Assembly (NCBI GenBank): GCA_904066235.2
Contig: CAJFCV020000003.1
Span: forward strand, 7,998,001 to 8,062,000
DNA from: Bursaphelenchus xylophilus
Taxonomy: Eukaryota > Nematoda > Chromadorea > Rhabditida > Aphelenchoididae
Direction: 5' to 3'
Length of the DNA: 64,000 nt
The notes beneath the pieces were generated by a model, which did no database searches, had not been told where the DNA came from, and saw only the letters and a list, made by a program, of their open reading frames with translations. How positions within the stretch are numbered: the stretch's first letter is position 1; each line of letters opens with the position of its first letter. The position numbers and the translations under genes were made by a program. Positions 22,058 to 34,249 of the stretch are shown here, in pieces.

Positions 22058-25000
22058 CTACGTGGAAATCTCGGTGGAAACCGTCGGTGAATTTGATAGC
22101 AATTGGCTGATATTTAACCCGCCTAAAGACAGAGATGACTTGGTTTGTGTTGACTGGGATAAAGAAGGAGTTATCCGGGTCTTGATGATCTGGTTGAACT
22201 GAAAAAGAAATTTTAAAATTTGACATCAAGTCTAACTGACAAGGGAAGTACTTGAAGTGTGACGCTCAGATTTTGATGAAACTTGGCACAAATTTAGAAT
22301 AATTTTTTCTAAGATATATGCGGGAATCCTAGCTCGCGCTTTGCAGAAACAACCGAGATTTTTAGATCGAAAGTCGGCGAAATTTTAGGACTTTTTGCCG
22401 AATTTCGGCACGAAAAGTTTCATGCCTATTTCAACTGTAAAGGATAATGTTTCTACAAAAAATCAAATTTTTCCGCACGAAACTGCCAAAGTTATGGCCA
22501 AAAAACGGTTTTCTCTCTGACCGCTCTCCACGTTGAGCGTGCTCTCTCGGCGGCAAAGATCGTTCGATATCTCGGCGGCGCCCGCAAAGCGCGAGCTAAA
22601 ACTTTCAGGAATTGATATTTAGTCCATACCCGATGTGCGTGCAAAATTTAAAAAAAATCTGAGCGTCACACTTGAAGTACTTCCCCTGTGAATTACAATA
22701 CGAGAAGAGCAAGTCTTTCTTTTAAAATTGAAAATACTTACAGAAAAGTTCTCCAACTTCCTAATCTGCTCATAAACCAATCTGACTTTGCTCTGAATAC
22801 TCGACTCCTCAGCAATCAGCGAGTATAGCGTTCTCACAAAGAACACCCAGATCTCGTGCTCCTCTTGTTCCAGGACTTGACACAACTGCCCATCCAACGA
22901 CTGGAATGTCTGATCCAACTCGTCCACCAGTTTCTCCATGTCCCTCAGATTCTGTTCGTTCCTTTCAATCAATGGCTTTATAAATTCCTCGTCTTTCGAA
23001 TCTTCAATCTTGTTTTCAAGGTTCTGTTTATTGATCATCAACCGAGTCTGAACTTCGTAGACCATCTCGAATCGTTTGATAAAACGGACGAATGGTGCTG
23101 TTGGGACATTCCGATCTTGTGCAATATTGACAATTTGTTGGAAAAGTTCGGTATTCTTTGATTTTTCTTGTTGAACATTCTGAAGATCGTCTAATCGGCC
23201 GCTGACTAATTTGTAGAGGGTTTTTAAGCGCTAAAATTAGAAGATGAAAATTATTAAATTTTTTAACGAAAATTCAAAAAAAGGGTTAGTTCACTTACCT
23301 CAACTCTGACTTTCTCCAACTTATTCAAAGAATCATCGTCCATACTGTAAGTTACTCCCTCCGGATCCAAACTAAAGGACGCTTGGCTTGATGAATTTGA
23401 GCTCTTCTCACTTCCCAAATCTGAGGAAAAACTGTTGAGCGTGTTAAACTTGGACACTTGGAGATTCTTGGGTTTCTCCGGGATGGGCGGAGGTTGGGGA
23501 CGAGATCGAGGGACCGGTAGAGGATGCACTTGAAGCATGGGTTTATGAGATGCCGGGGGGAGAGGAGGGGGCTGATCCATTGATTGATTTAAGGAGGAGA
23601 AAGAGTCGTTTGTGGAGAGGACAGATCCATTGGCAGAGTCAGAAGAAGAATGGGACATGTTTTCTCGGGATGGAAGCGTTGTGATGACAGGCGATGACCG
23701 TTCCCTTTCTTTTTCAACTCTGGGCAAAGGAGTGGGCTTAGACTTGGGCATATTGAAAGTCTGAAGCTGAATGGTGGAAGTCGATGAAACGGGGGACGAG
23801 CTGAATGTGGATTGGAGATTCCAATCTCTAAAAAGGCCAACATATTACTTTATAGACATTGTAATCAATGAAAATCCGGCGATGTACTCCCAAACTACTA
23901 CAATTACAAAACTAAAATTATCAGAGAACTCACCTAAATTTTTCCTCCAATTCTAATCTCTTCTGCCTCTCAAACTCGACTTGTCTCTGCTCCTCGAGAT
24001 CAGGCAGCAAAGATCGATAGCCCTGATTGTCAATCAAGCTTCTGTAGGCTTGCTGCGGCTCAGTCCCGAACTCCGTTGATTCAGGAATGGAGTGGGTGGA
24101 CTGATTACTCACGGGAGCGACGTTCTCTGTCGACGCCGAGAGATTCGGGTCGTGCTGACCAAACTTCCGTTCAATCCTGAAATTAGACGGTTCATTAAGT
24201 CGGAGGGGAAATGGAGTTCTTCTAATTTGTAATCGAGAAGGATTGCGAATTCTGGACATCGTTTCTTAACTGAAGCTTACGAGGGAATGGTCTGAACTTC
24301 CCCCAGCGTTTGGGAAAATGACTAGTACAGGTGGATAGAGCATGTCAACTTTGGTAAAAAGAGCCATTTTCCAGCTGCGGAATAAGCCCGGCCGACGAGT
24401 AAAATCGACCGAAAGTTCCACAAAAACTTCCTCTTTCTCTTCCCTCGGAAAAGAAGAGCGGTGTCCAGTGGTTCGGTTAGCCGAGTGGATAAAGCATCCG
24501 CTCGATATTCTTTTGGGGGTTGGTTCGATTCCGGGGTCTCGCGAAGGAATAAGGCTTTGATGAGTAAGATCAAACTCTAACAACCCCAAAAAAATTATTT
24601 TGCCTTTTTCAAAGCCAAACAAGTATAACTTCGACGTTCCATCGCTTTGAAGGTTCGGAAGCACCCAAAAAATTCCTTTTTTGACAATTATTTTTTTGTT
24701 ATAATTCCCCTATAAAACGTATAAAAATGGCAAAATATTTTTTTGGGTTTTTAAAGTTTGATCTTGCTCATCAAAGCCTTATCACGGTCCTTCGCGAGAC
24801 CCCGGAATCGAACCAACCCCCAAAAGAATATCGAGCGGATGCTTTATCCACTCGGCTAACCGAATCACTGAACACCGCTCTTCTTTTCCGAGGGAAGAGA
24901 AAGAGGAAGTTTTTGTGGAACTTTCGGTCGATTTTACTCGTCGGCCGGGCTTATTCCGCAGCTGGAAAATGGCTCTTTTTACCAAAGTTGACATGCTCTA

Positions 25001-25211
25001 TCCACCTGTACTAGTCATTTTCCCAAACGCTGGGGGAAGTTCAGACCATTCCCTCGTTAGAGTAAAAGTAAATAATTTTTATATTGTGCTAGCGAGTTAC
25101 CCCCATCTATAAACTCGTATTCTCAACTCACCACTCAGGTCCCTTGACCTTGCAGATCCTTCGCCGAGCACCGGACTGACTCCGTCTGAGGTATCCCGAC
25201 CCGGAGTTCAT
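22058..25211 (-). CDS. Shroom-like protein with ASD2-type coiled coil
   Basis: Probable Shroom-family adaptor, which in other animals recruits Rho kinase to apical actomyosin. Five exons (25132-25211, 23934-24176, 23299-23827, 22742-23230, 22058-22198) keep frame and give 493 residues. The N-terminus is basic; the middle (about 150-280) is Pro/Ser-rich with PRSRPQPPPIPEKP, likely SH3 or EVH1 ligands. Residues about 285-448 form long helices that fit the Shroom ASD2: RLKTLYKLVSGRLDDLQ at the start, FVRFIKRFEMVYEVQTRL in the middle, and FVRT...SKVRLVYEQIRKL at the end, spaced as in vertebrate ASD2. No PDZ domain is present. The identification rests on pattern matching by eye; a generic coiled-coil protein is the alternative. 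Intron 1 holds a 777-bp palindromic element and the last intron another inverted-repeat element. An acceptor TTGCAG precedes the ATG by 10 bp. Confidence 0.62.
22239..22689. mobile_element. Non-autonomous inverted-repeat element in the last intron of the Shroom-like gene
   Basis: The terminal inverted repeats are about 38 bp: the left arm opens ACAAGGGAAGTACTTG and the right arm, in reverse complement, ACAGGGGAAGTACTTC. Both continue AAGTGTGACGCTCAGATTTT. A second, subterminal inverted pair contains AGCTCGCGCTTTGC (left about 22331, right about 22587). No open frame inside resembles a transposase, and I could not define a target duplication. The sequence is unlike the CAGTG family at 784 and 18597. 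Confidence 0.72.
24477..24532 (+). repeat. tRNA-derived (SINE-like) segment, left arm
   Basis: An A box, TTAGCCGAGTGG (24477-24488), and a perfect B box, GGTTCGATTCC (24522-24532), stand 33 bp apart, the spacing of a tRNA gene. The flanks do not close into a full cloverleaf: the anticodon stem fails and the T stem has mismatches, so it is a tRNA-derived pol III promoter and not a working tRNA gene. Confidence 0.6.
24804..24859 (-). repeat. tRNA-derived (SINE-like) segment, right arm
   Basis: Mirror copy of the left-arm segment: the B box reads on the minus strand at 24804-24814 and the A box at 24848-24859. It is almost identical to the left copy, which suggests recent formation of the palindrome or upkeep by gene conversion. 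Confidence 0.6.
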
Positions 25212-28200
25212 GGGTGTTTCGCTGCAACGACATGAAATTAGTTTTTTTGGGTCAACGTTCGAAGAGAAGGGAAGAAAAGGTGCGAAAACACAAAGAAACG
25301 CGATTTTCAAAATTCCGCAAATTATAACGCACGGTAATTACAAGTTACATAACCATTTCCCGAGTGGAGAATTTTTACAAGCAAAAGTAATCGTTGAGTA
25401 AAATTATATGACTCAATTTGTTGGAGTGGAAGATCAATTATTGCGGGCTGTGGGCAATTGCGGAATGGGGAATTAATGTATTTACTATTAAAAAATAATT
25501 GAAAACAAAATTAAATAATTGCGTTTACGTTATTTTCCAAAATTTTTCCCGTTTCTCAAAAAAATTCAGTTTTATTACAAATTTTAGGGCCATTATAATG
25601 TAATCCTTCCCATAACAGACCTCAAAACCCTGGACAAAGGCGGGGAATTTGCATAAAATGGCGCAATTTGCCAAAGAAACCGCCCCGACGGACGAGGGCA
25701 AATAAAAAATTAAGGGAAATATTAAAGGTCGGTGTCTCGAAAACATAACCCAGGTCAGGGAAGGTAACCGCTCTCGGGGTCTGCTCTCGACGCACTCTCC
25801 TCGGCTGCAATTGCACCTCCCGGGGTCTGTTCGCCCTTTATTTCACGCACCTTGAATGGGGAAAAGGAGAATGCGAAATGAATGGACTGGGAAGTCTCAA
25901 TTAGGAGGGGCGATTCGACGGTGCCTTGGGGCGAAAGGGGCTAATTTCTGGTTGAAAATGGAAATACAAAATTGTGAAATTTCTTGGAGATTTGTGGTAT
26001 TAAGTAACAATTTAAAAACTTGGAACTTGTTTGCAAATTTTTTACTATTTCAAAGCACGGTAAAGATTACCTTTTCTAAATTCTCTCGGCTTCTGAAAGC
26101 ACTATACAAACTGTCAAATAATATTTGTAATCAAGAGATGCCACACCTCTCTCTCCCACCTTGAACTTTGAACGTTCCCCGAATTCCCAATACTCAAATT
26201 CCAGCCTTAAAATACTTCGTTCATATCAATTTCATAATTTCGAAACAATGCCCATACAACGGCTGATAAGCAGCTCAGACAGTGGTCGAAGTAAAGAATC
26301 GGATTCAACGCTTAGGAGAAGTTGAATTCAAAGATTTCGAGGAATTCCGTTAATCCAAATGGAATGAAACTTCGCTAAAAGGATGAAAGACGACCAGTCG
26401 GAGGGATTTCGGCACGGGTTTCAGTAATTTCAAAGGGGATTTGGTTAATGTAATCAAGAATAAGGAAGTAAGGAAGAATTAGTCGGATAGGGAAATCAGA
26501 AAATGATGACGATGTGAATTTTGGTTATAACATAACAGAAATGCAACACAATTCATTTTCTTAAAAATGACTATCTTTAAAAAAAGCAAATAAGGAAATT
26601 TCGAATAACATTACGTATTTTTGACCTCGGAGTGGCGTCATCCAAATGTAGAAACATCAACATGATCTTTGTTGCAGAAAATTAACTTTTTTGCAAATCC
26701 TAATGTTTCATTTAGCCTTACATTTGCATGGCACGCAAATAAAGGAAACTTGAAAACAAATAATTCAATAAAACACAATGGCCCTTATCAGTATCCATAA
26801 AACTTCCATAAAAGACGCGAGAATTATATCTGAATGTGAATCATCCTTCAAAATATTACAAATTCTTTGTCCGACCTCACTTTCTTTTCCTTCACACATT
26901 CCAATCCCACTGTTTCCGCGCGTTGACCTTGTAGCGAAAGTTTTGCAGCGCAAAAGAAAAAAAAGAATGCTACCTTGTAAAAGATAACTCACTCTTCTTG
27001 TCGATAAATACAATAAAATCCTCCTGCAGGTCTTCTAATCATAAGCATCTCTTAAGCTGCCCTGGAGGCTCTGAAAAGAAATTAAGCCTTTGCGTTGGCC
27101 TCATTTTTAACTCAAATGCAGATCTTTCAAATCTTAGCTGAAGCTTTGTTAGCAAATATTATAATTACATGTTTATTAGCAGTCCCTTAATAAAGCTAAA
27201 ATTGGTAATTTTAGGCTATTAATGAGCCCCAAATTTCTAATTTCCAACCCATGACAGTTCATAAATTATGTGTAGATTGAAAATAAAGAGACTGATAAGA
27301 AGACGACAAACAAAATTCCAGTAATACAAAAAATCTTAAGAAGAAACCAATCATGATGAATGATTTGCCATCAGGGTGTGAAAAACAGACGATATGATTT
27401 TTTTGTGAAAGTGCAAAGTATTTGTGATTAAGGCCATTTGAAGTGAGTCCAAGGTCGCGTGATTTTTAAATTAAAATTTTAAAAACAAGTCTTACGATAC
27501 TGTAATAAAAGTTTTTTGGCATGACACCTTTTGTTTATGCTAAAATATGCAAGGATTGATTCAAGAGATTGAACATAATGTAATCATAAATCGAAAGCCA
27601 AGCCTGCTAAAATTGAATAAAATGATGACATTTCATTTTTTGTATTTGACTTGAAAATTTGAAAAAAATTTCCCAGGAATCCAGAACTCGAATTCCTTTC
27701 CCTCCCCCCTTTACCTCGACCCCAGAAGACTGAGCAATTTGAAAAGAAAAAATAGCTCAAGAATGAATAAATTCGGATCTCCCTCTGAAGCCCTAAGAGC
27801 ATTTGTTAAGATGACTCAGCTGCCCCGAATTGCACTCCCTGCAGCCCTCCGCGCCCCCACCCCTTTTTTCCCCCTATACCTTTACTGGACTGAAAAAAGC
27901 GAGCGGATCGAGTGTGCGCTCAAGGTCAGCCGAAGGGAAACGAATAATTTTTGAGTCACGATTATGTTTTTTTCGACCGGAAGAGAACGCCAGGATCGGA
28001 ATATCAACGCAGCTGATCTCTAATTTGATTTATTAACGCTTTGTTGGATTAATTAGCGATTCAATTCTTTGGTCCGGTTGCAGATTTGGCGGATAGGTTC
28101 TGGGTTTTCGTTAATAAACTAACAGAGATCTATACAATAAAATTAAGGAAGTTTTTTACGATACACCGTCCTTAATATAATAGAAAAACGATCAAGTCAA

Positions 28201-31200
28201 TTGATATCAAAATTCGTTGATTTCCAAGTAAAAATCTATCAAAAACCGCCAAAAATCTTCTCCAAATGCCTGAGGCAATACCATCCCCCTCTCCAACAAA
28301 ACCTTCCAAATCTTTCAAAGTCATTCCTCATGTTGTTTTCCAAACAAGGGTTCGCTTTTCTCTCCAGATCCCGTTCGAAAAAAAGTCGGAAAATCGCAAT
28401 CGTTAAGAGTGCCGTTAAAGCAATAAAACCAGAAGGAATGTGTAAACTGAGTAATGCCCTTAGCGAATGACCAACCCAAAATTCCGAAACAAAGGCCAGT
28501 TTTTAACAAAATACAAAAAGACCTTTAAAAATACAAAAAAAAGTTATTTGCTTGCAGGTTTGCGAACGGAGATTAAACCGGTGCTCCCACATCGGGTTTT
28601 GTCCGCATTTCATTCCCCGATTCTCGCATAAATTATATGGAAATTACAAAATTTTTGAAGGTCTTGGAGCAGAACAGGGGTGAAGTGGCGAAAGATAGTT
28701 TTTAGCTGAATTTTGTCTTGAAACTTTACTTGTTTTACCTCAAATTTGCTATCAAATTTACTTTTTTATTGAACAAAACACTTTTTTCCAAACAATGATT
28801 ATATTTTTCAATAGAGATAGCTCTCTGGCTGGGCCATGTATGTCTATTTCTAAGTCAATACCGCGGTATTAATACCGTTCAAATTACAAAAAATAGTATA
28901 ATATTTTCTCTCTCCAATAATCAAAGCTGTAAAATTTCTTCGCTCAAAAAAATATTTTTAGAAGCGAGAGGAAGGTCGTGTGTTGTGCTACTCATAACAA
29001 TCTCAAGGATTTCCCCGATTATTAGTGAAATTTGAAAGAAATCGAGGGGCGTTTCGCCGACGGCCTTGAAGATTGGCAAATGAGATTCGCTCCGGAATTA
29101 GGGGCCATTCTTTTCCTTGATGTGCCGAACATCTGGAGGCGCAGTAAAACTTGGGAAGATGTGGTCAGCCAAGGTTGAGAGATAATATGAGGGGAACCCG
29201 AGATTTGGGGGCCGTTTCGCATTTTAAGCGGGGAAAACGGCAATATGCGAACAAGGAGACACACATGTAAATATGCAACGGAAAGTTCTTTCGCCGTGCT
29301 GACCGCTAAATTTTCAATATTTGACAGGAACGGTAGATCAGCGTTGAGAAAAAAATAAATCATCAATGTCGAAGAGATGCTCCACAGTAACCAGTCACTC
29401 TACCGGCCCAACAACTGTGCACGCACTTTCATGAAGACTCTCTGATCCTCTTGTTCCGCTGACCTCATTGTGCGCGCGATGGAAGCGACAAAACGAACTG
29501 TAACAGCAATTGTGTTATAATCAGATCATCAAGACGAAGACGTTTTTCCCACTCGAAAATCTCGAAAAGAAAACAAAAGCAAACAATGTTCCTCATCAAC
29601 CAAAGTTGCTCCGTTAGAAATTAGCTCGTCGACAGCCGTGAAATATTAATTTAATGACTAAAAAACCGTACGATTCTCGGGAGTTTTTCTCATTTCCCTT
29701 TGGCGTGTGTCATTGTTGAGGGATAATGGGGGAATTCAATTAATTTATGACACAATACAGTACATTAAAAGGGGGATGGAGGAGGAGGAATAATCTCTTG
29801 AACTTTTGAACATGGAACCGGGACGGCGATGACTTGCACGATTACCACTTAAAAAAGGTTATTGCTCAAGTCGTCACAGCGTTGAATCCTCAGGAAGTAT
29901 GTTCGGAAAACCCCGTGCCAACGGCTTCACGATTTAAATACGAACCCTAGCTAGGCCTAGAAAGAAAATGTAGAAAAAATTTAAGGGAAGTAAGTTCATT
30001 GGATTATACAGAAATATGCCCTTGCCTATGAAAAGATAGTTGCCCGAAAACGTTTCAGCTAATAATGAAAAATATAATTACGTAAAAAACTCCATTGGAA
30101 GACTAGTAGTAAGTTTTAAGAGTCGTCGAGAAATCTTGATTTGCAACGACTGTTATCCAGAATGAGGGTCAAAATCGCCGGATAATTGAATAACTGCTGA
30201 CAATCAGAAGAGGGATTAGCCACTGTTGCAACAAATTACCTGAGCTTAAAGAACACGAACGGTTAACAAAAAATGGAGAGATTTGGGGAAAACAAAAAAA
30301 ATTAGGTGAATAGAATATTTACCGATTACAATTTACATACAATAATAATGGTTTTGGCACTTCGGTTAATGCCTCACAGAAACTTCTCGTTTAAACCTCA
30401 AATCCTCAAAAGAAAATTCACCGTGTTTGAGCCAAAAGTCACATAAATAAATAAAACTTGAGCGGAATAAGTCCTTGCTCCAACAGAACAGATGATTTTT
30501 TCTCACCAGCCTCCTTACTCACCTGAATAACCAACCCTTAAGGGGAGATCTCATAAAAGGGGCATACCAAAACAATAATAACAAAAGTTGGGATGGATAA
30601 AGGATGGGATTTTACTCTCAGTTTTCGATCTGATTTTGAATTTCGGCAATTAGGGAGCAAAATTTCGCAACCTGAATTGTTATCTGATTGTGAGTGGCAA
30701 ATGTTTGGTCATCATTTTTGAAAATAGAGACCTTTTTCAAATTCTTCTAAATTTTTGCTATCTCCAGTACAAGAAAGTTTATAATTGACATTCCACTCAA
30801 TTCGATATTTAATTTACACCTGGATTTAACTATGTGCACTTTTTCCGTTTTTTCCAACATTTGTTCTGGGTTAGTTTTTGTTGCCTAAGGGCACGTCCAA
30901 CATCTGGTTGTCACGGAGCTCAAAAATATATCTTCATCCAAAATAGCGTTAAAAAGAAGTTGAAGCCTTCATTTTTAAATATTGTCACATTTACGCTCTA
31001 TTCGAGTTATCTATTTTTATCAGCATCTTATTAATTGAATTTGTAAATGCCTTCAGGTCCGAGGCTTTTTATTTTTGTTTGGTCAGTCGTTTGGGGGTCT
31101 CAGACACTTTTTGGCCGGCCTTTTTATTGCTATTCCCTTCACGTTTTTTTTGGATTCAGGGAGAGTTTCATATTATTTTAGACGGGAGAAGCAAAACTCG

Positions 31201-31998
31201 GCGATTCTCACGGCTTTTTAAGGGTTTTCAAATAATTTCCGGGTATAAAAGACCTCCAGAATTCTAATTTTGACTCAATTTTCCCTTTGGCAAACGTTTT
31301 AATCCATTCTTGACTCCAATTTATATTACACTTGAGGTAAAATCAGCCAACTTTTAAATAAAAAAAATTTAGTGGACGCTTGAGTCTGATGTCTTCAACA
31401 GCTCAAGGGGCTGCTCGTTTAAAAAAGACCCGATGACCTCTTGTGAGAAACTAGCTCTTTTTAAAATAGTTTTGTTTTGTTACGCAATGTTTTCCCGTCA
31501 CCTGTGAATATTTCAAGGCTTATCCCTGGTGTCCCGAATACCCTAGCGGAATATTGTTCATTTTGCAAAAGTCATTTGTAATTTATGATAAGCATCCGTT
31601 TCATTGTTTAGAGCCCTTTACACAAGCTTATTTTAGAAAATATAAACTTTCGTTTCGATTTTCAGACTGTTTGACTACGAAATTATTGTTTTTTCCCAGC
31701 TTGAATAACGATGCATGACATCGCGGTGTGATTTTCGGACTTTGCAATTTTTATTCAAATCGTTTTTTTCAGTTTTCGTTACGCAATAAAGTCCATTTTT
31801 CATTTTCCGATACAAAGTTTGACGGATTTCTAAAAATATTTTGTACAAAAAATGAGGGAAACTCGTTGTAAATGAGTAATAACTGCATGTTCATGTAGAA
31901 TTTTTTTGAAACGTTTTTGCAACTATCTCTTTACATTGGCCATCCTCTTTTGTCCCGGATTTCAAGTGTTACTTTAATTCGTTTTATTTTCAGCCAAG
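25212..31998. other. Gene-poor stretch of about 6.8 kb
   Basis: No gene supported on either strand. It lies between the divergent starts of the Shroom-like gene (minus) and TMEM144 (plus). Sequence is AT-rich with A and T runs; open frames are short and without splice structure. A palindrome AATACCGCGGTATT sits at 28857-28870. The distal part must include the TMEM144 promoter, and the proximal part that of the Shroom-like gene (an acceptor at about 25220 suggests a further 5' exon or trans-splicing). Confidence 0.5.
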
Positions 31999-33294
31999 AT
32001 GAGTGATACCCAGGTTGGCCTAGGAGCCTGTCTGGTCTCGGTGTTATGTTTCGGGTCGATGTTTGTGGCCATTCGCAAATTCCAGCCGGGTGATGGCTTC
32101 TTTGTCCAATGGGTACTATGCTCGGGTATCTTCTGTGTGGGCGCCATTGTTCATTTAATCCGAGAATGCCCTCAATTCCAACCGTTCGCGATGATAGGGG
32201 GAGTGTTATGGGCCAGTGGTAAGTGTTTGATATTACTCATGACTCCGACCTTATTTGAGTTCGTAATTTTGTCCATAAATTGTATTTTAGGTAATCTAAC
32301 GGCGGTTCCCATCATCAACGCCGTAGGACTCGGTCTGGGTGTCCTGATTTGGGGAGTGGTAAACTGTGCGGTTGGTTGGGCCATCGGAAGATTCGGACTT
32401 TTTGGAACACATGCTTCAATCCCGGCTTATGAAGCCGTCAATTACTTCGGACTCTTTCTTGTTATTCTGGGGTAAGTAGAGACTTTGAACTACTGAATTG
32501 ATCCCATTACACTAAATACAAAGATTGTTTTTAGAGGAGTTCTATTTGCACAAGTAAAGTCATCAAATCAAGAAGGAGAGGGTCCAGAGGAAACGATAGA
32601 ATCGAATACTCGAGGCTACCGAGAAGTCTCTCCTCCGTCGCCAGGCCCCCAAGACGAAGAGGCAGCCGGCTTGGTGGAAACAAACCCGGGAGATCAGCCC
32701 GTTCTGTTATCACCGCCACCCAGGATAAGCAAGGCGAAGATTGTGTAAGCTTTGGGATTAAATAGTTACTGTATCCAATTTGTCTTGATCGCTCTTGGCC
32801 CTGCATCTGACTCTTTTCCTTTCAGAGGTTGCGTTCTCTCAATTTTTGCGGGGATTTGCTACGGATCCACGTTCACTCCAGTTATTTACATCCAAGATAA
32901 CCCGGATAAGTTCATCAACCCCTCCAAGGACGCCATCGACTATGTCTTTCCTCATTTCACCGGGATCTACTTAACCTCGACCTTTGCCTTCTTGATCTAC
33001 ACCTTGATCAAGCATAATCAGCCATTCATTGACCCTCGCATTTGCTTGGCCGCTTTCTTTGGCGGAATTCTTTGGGCCTTGGCCATGTTGGCTTGGTTCG
33101 TGGCCAACGATAGACTCTCTCAAGGAGTCACCTATCCCATCAATGGCATGGTACCGGGAGTGGTGGCCACATTGTATTCGGTATTCTATTTTCGAGAGAT
33201 CAAAGGGAAACGGAACTTCCAGATATTAGTCGCAGCTATTGCGATTACATTGACTGGGGCTGCAATGGTCGGGTTGTCCAAAAATGGAATTTAA
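31999..33294 (+). CDS. TMEM144: TMEM144-family multi-pass membrane protein
   Basis: Polytopic membrane protein of the TMEM144 family, part of the drug/metabolite transporter-like superfamily; its substrate is not established. Four exons (31999-32218, 32291-32471, 32535-32744, 32826-33294) keep frame and give 359 residues. Ten hydrophobic helices in two five-helix halves are visible, for instance ACLVSVLCFGSMFVAIRKF at the N-terminus and IFAGICYGSTFTPVIYIQ opening the second half. The signatures GDGFFVQWVLCSGIF, GGVLWASGNLTAVPIINAVG and FGGILWALAMLAWFVAND are characteristic. A hydrophilic loop (about 155-205, rich in Glu, Pro and Ser) separates the halves. The ATG follows TTTTCAG by 5 bp, a likely trans-splice acceptor. 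A polyadenylation signal AATAAA occurs near 33433. Confidence 0.92.
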
Positions 33295-33502
33295 ATTTTT
33301 TGAGATCCATTCTCTGTCGCTTAGATATTGTTGTTGTTGATCTTTGCACACTTTTCAATCTCAAGGACGGTTATTTTAAAAATATTTTCGTATCGGTTGT
33401 TATCCTATAATTAGTCTCAAAGTATTATTGTTTCAATAAAATTAAGCTTAGGTCTTTCAATTTATCTTAACAAATATAATCAATAAATATTACATTGGTC
33501 CA

Positions 33503-34249
33503 TCAGAAAACATGTCGATGAATTTGATCCGGGACATTAGCCTTATGATCATCCGGAATTGCCCTAGCCTCATAGGTCGCAATTGCTATCCGTTCTCTAA
33601 ATCCATGTTGAAATGATCCTCGAAGTCCAATGTAGTAGATACGAGTCTGTTCGGCGCCAAAATTCTTCGGAAAATGAAGGGTAAGGTAATAAACATTGGA
33701 GAACTTGGTGCTGATCAAAGGATAATCAACCTTGGCCTCTGTGTCAATCTTAAGCTCAACTTCTTGATCTGGCTTTCCCGCAGCTACATCATCAAACGAC
33801 ATCTGCAAAGAAACCACTGAGTTTCAAGAGATTTAAGCTAGTAAAATAGGTACCTAAAAATCAAAAAAAATGTATGCTCACATTTTCTCGGTCCTTAAAA
33901 ATCCGAAGCCTGGCTGGATGCATTTCACCCTCTTCTCCAATCAGAACAATACCCGTAATCTTGACATGACCCGTAAACGGAAGATTAAACAATAATTCCT
34001 CATCAGCATCACTGGTAACTGATTTCGTCCTATAATAAGGTTGAAGACAAGAAAACGGACTTACTTATCAAACCTATCACTCCAGACTTTGAATACCTCA
34101 ACTCCTGTACCCTCTTGTTCTTCATTCAAAACATTTACCTTATCTTTGTCAATATAATTGGCCATGTTATACTGGGTCTCAGCATCAGCTGTCTCGACAG
34201 TCACTGCTTGCGATCCACAGTCACCGTGGCTATGCCCGTGATCACACAT
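33503..34249 (-). CDS. PITHD1: PITH domain-containing protein 1
   Basis: Small soluble protein of the PITHD1 family; the PITH domain is the C-terminal domain of thioredoxin-like 1, where it binds the 26S proteasome. Three exons (34065-34249, 33882-34029, 33503-33802) keep frame and give 210 residues. The start MCDHGHSHGDCGS shows the family's His-rich N-terminus. The PITH core follows with SDADEELLFNLPFTG, KITGIVLIGEEGE, HPARLRIFKDR, MSFDD, FSNVYYLTLHFPKNFGAE and RIYYIGLRG, all close to the human protein. There is no thioredoxin domain. It converges with TMEM144 and diverges from the orphan gene at 34595 over about 345 bp. An acceptor-like CATCAG lies 6 bp before the ATG. Confidence 0.93.

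Larger units (their letters stand above)
24280..25056. mobile_element. Palindromic Harbinger-like element with tRNA-type A and B boxes in both arms
   Basis: Two arms of about 297-300 bp (24280-24576 and 24757-25056) are near-perfect reverse complements, separated by about 180 bp. The outer ends read CGAGGGAATGGTCTGAACTT. Both flanks carry the same trinucleotide TTA in direct orientation (24277-24279 and 25057-25059), the typical 3-bp target duplication of PIF/Harbinger elements. No transposase is encoded. The element fills most of intron 1 of the Shroom-like gene. Long frames inside are mirror images of each other and are not genes. Confidence 0.8.

Noticed and set aside
24468..24545. A functional tRNA gene
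   Set aside because: A and B boxes are good, but the anticodon stem does not pair and the T stem has mismatches. The same segment is mirrored in the other arm of a palindromic element, so it is tRNA-derived repeat sequence.
24322..25112. Protein genes on both strands (frames of 65-132 codons)
   Set aside because: They are mirror images of each other from the inverted arms of the element and have no splice or domain support.
29022..29366. A 114-codon minus-strand gene
   Set aside because: No domain, no exon partners, no acceptor near the start; treated as chance.
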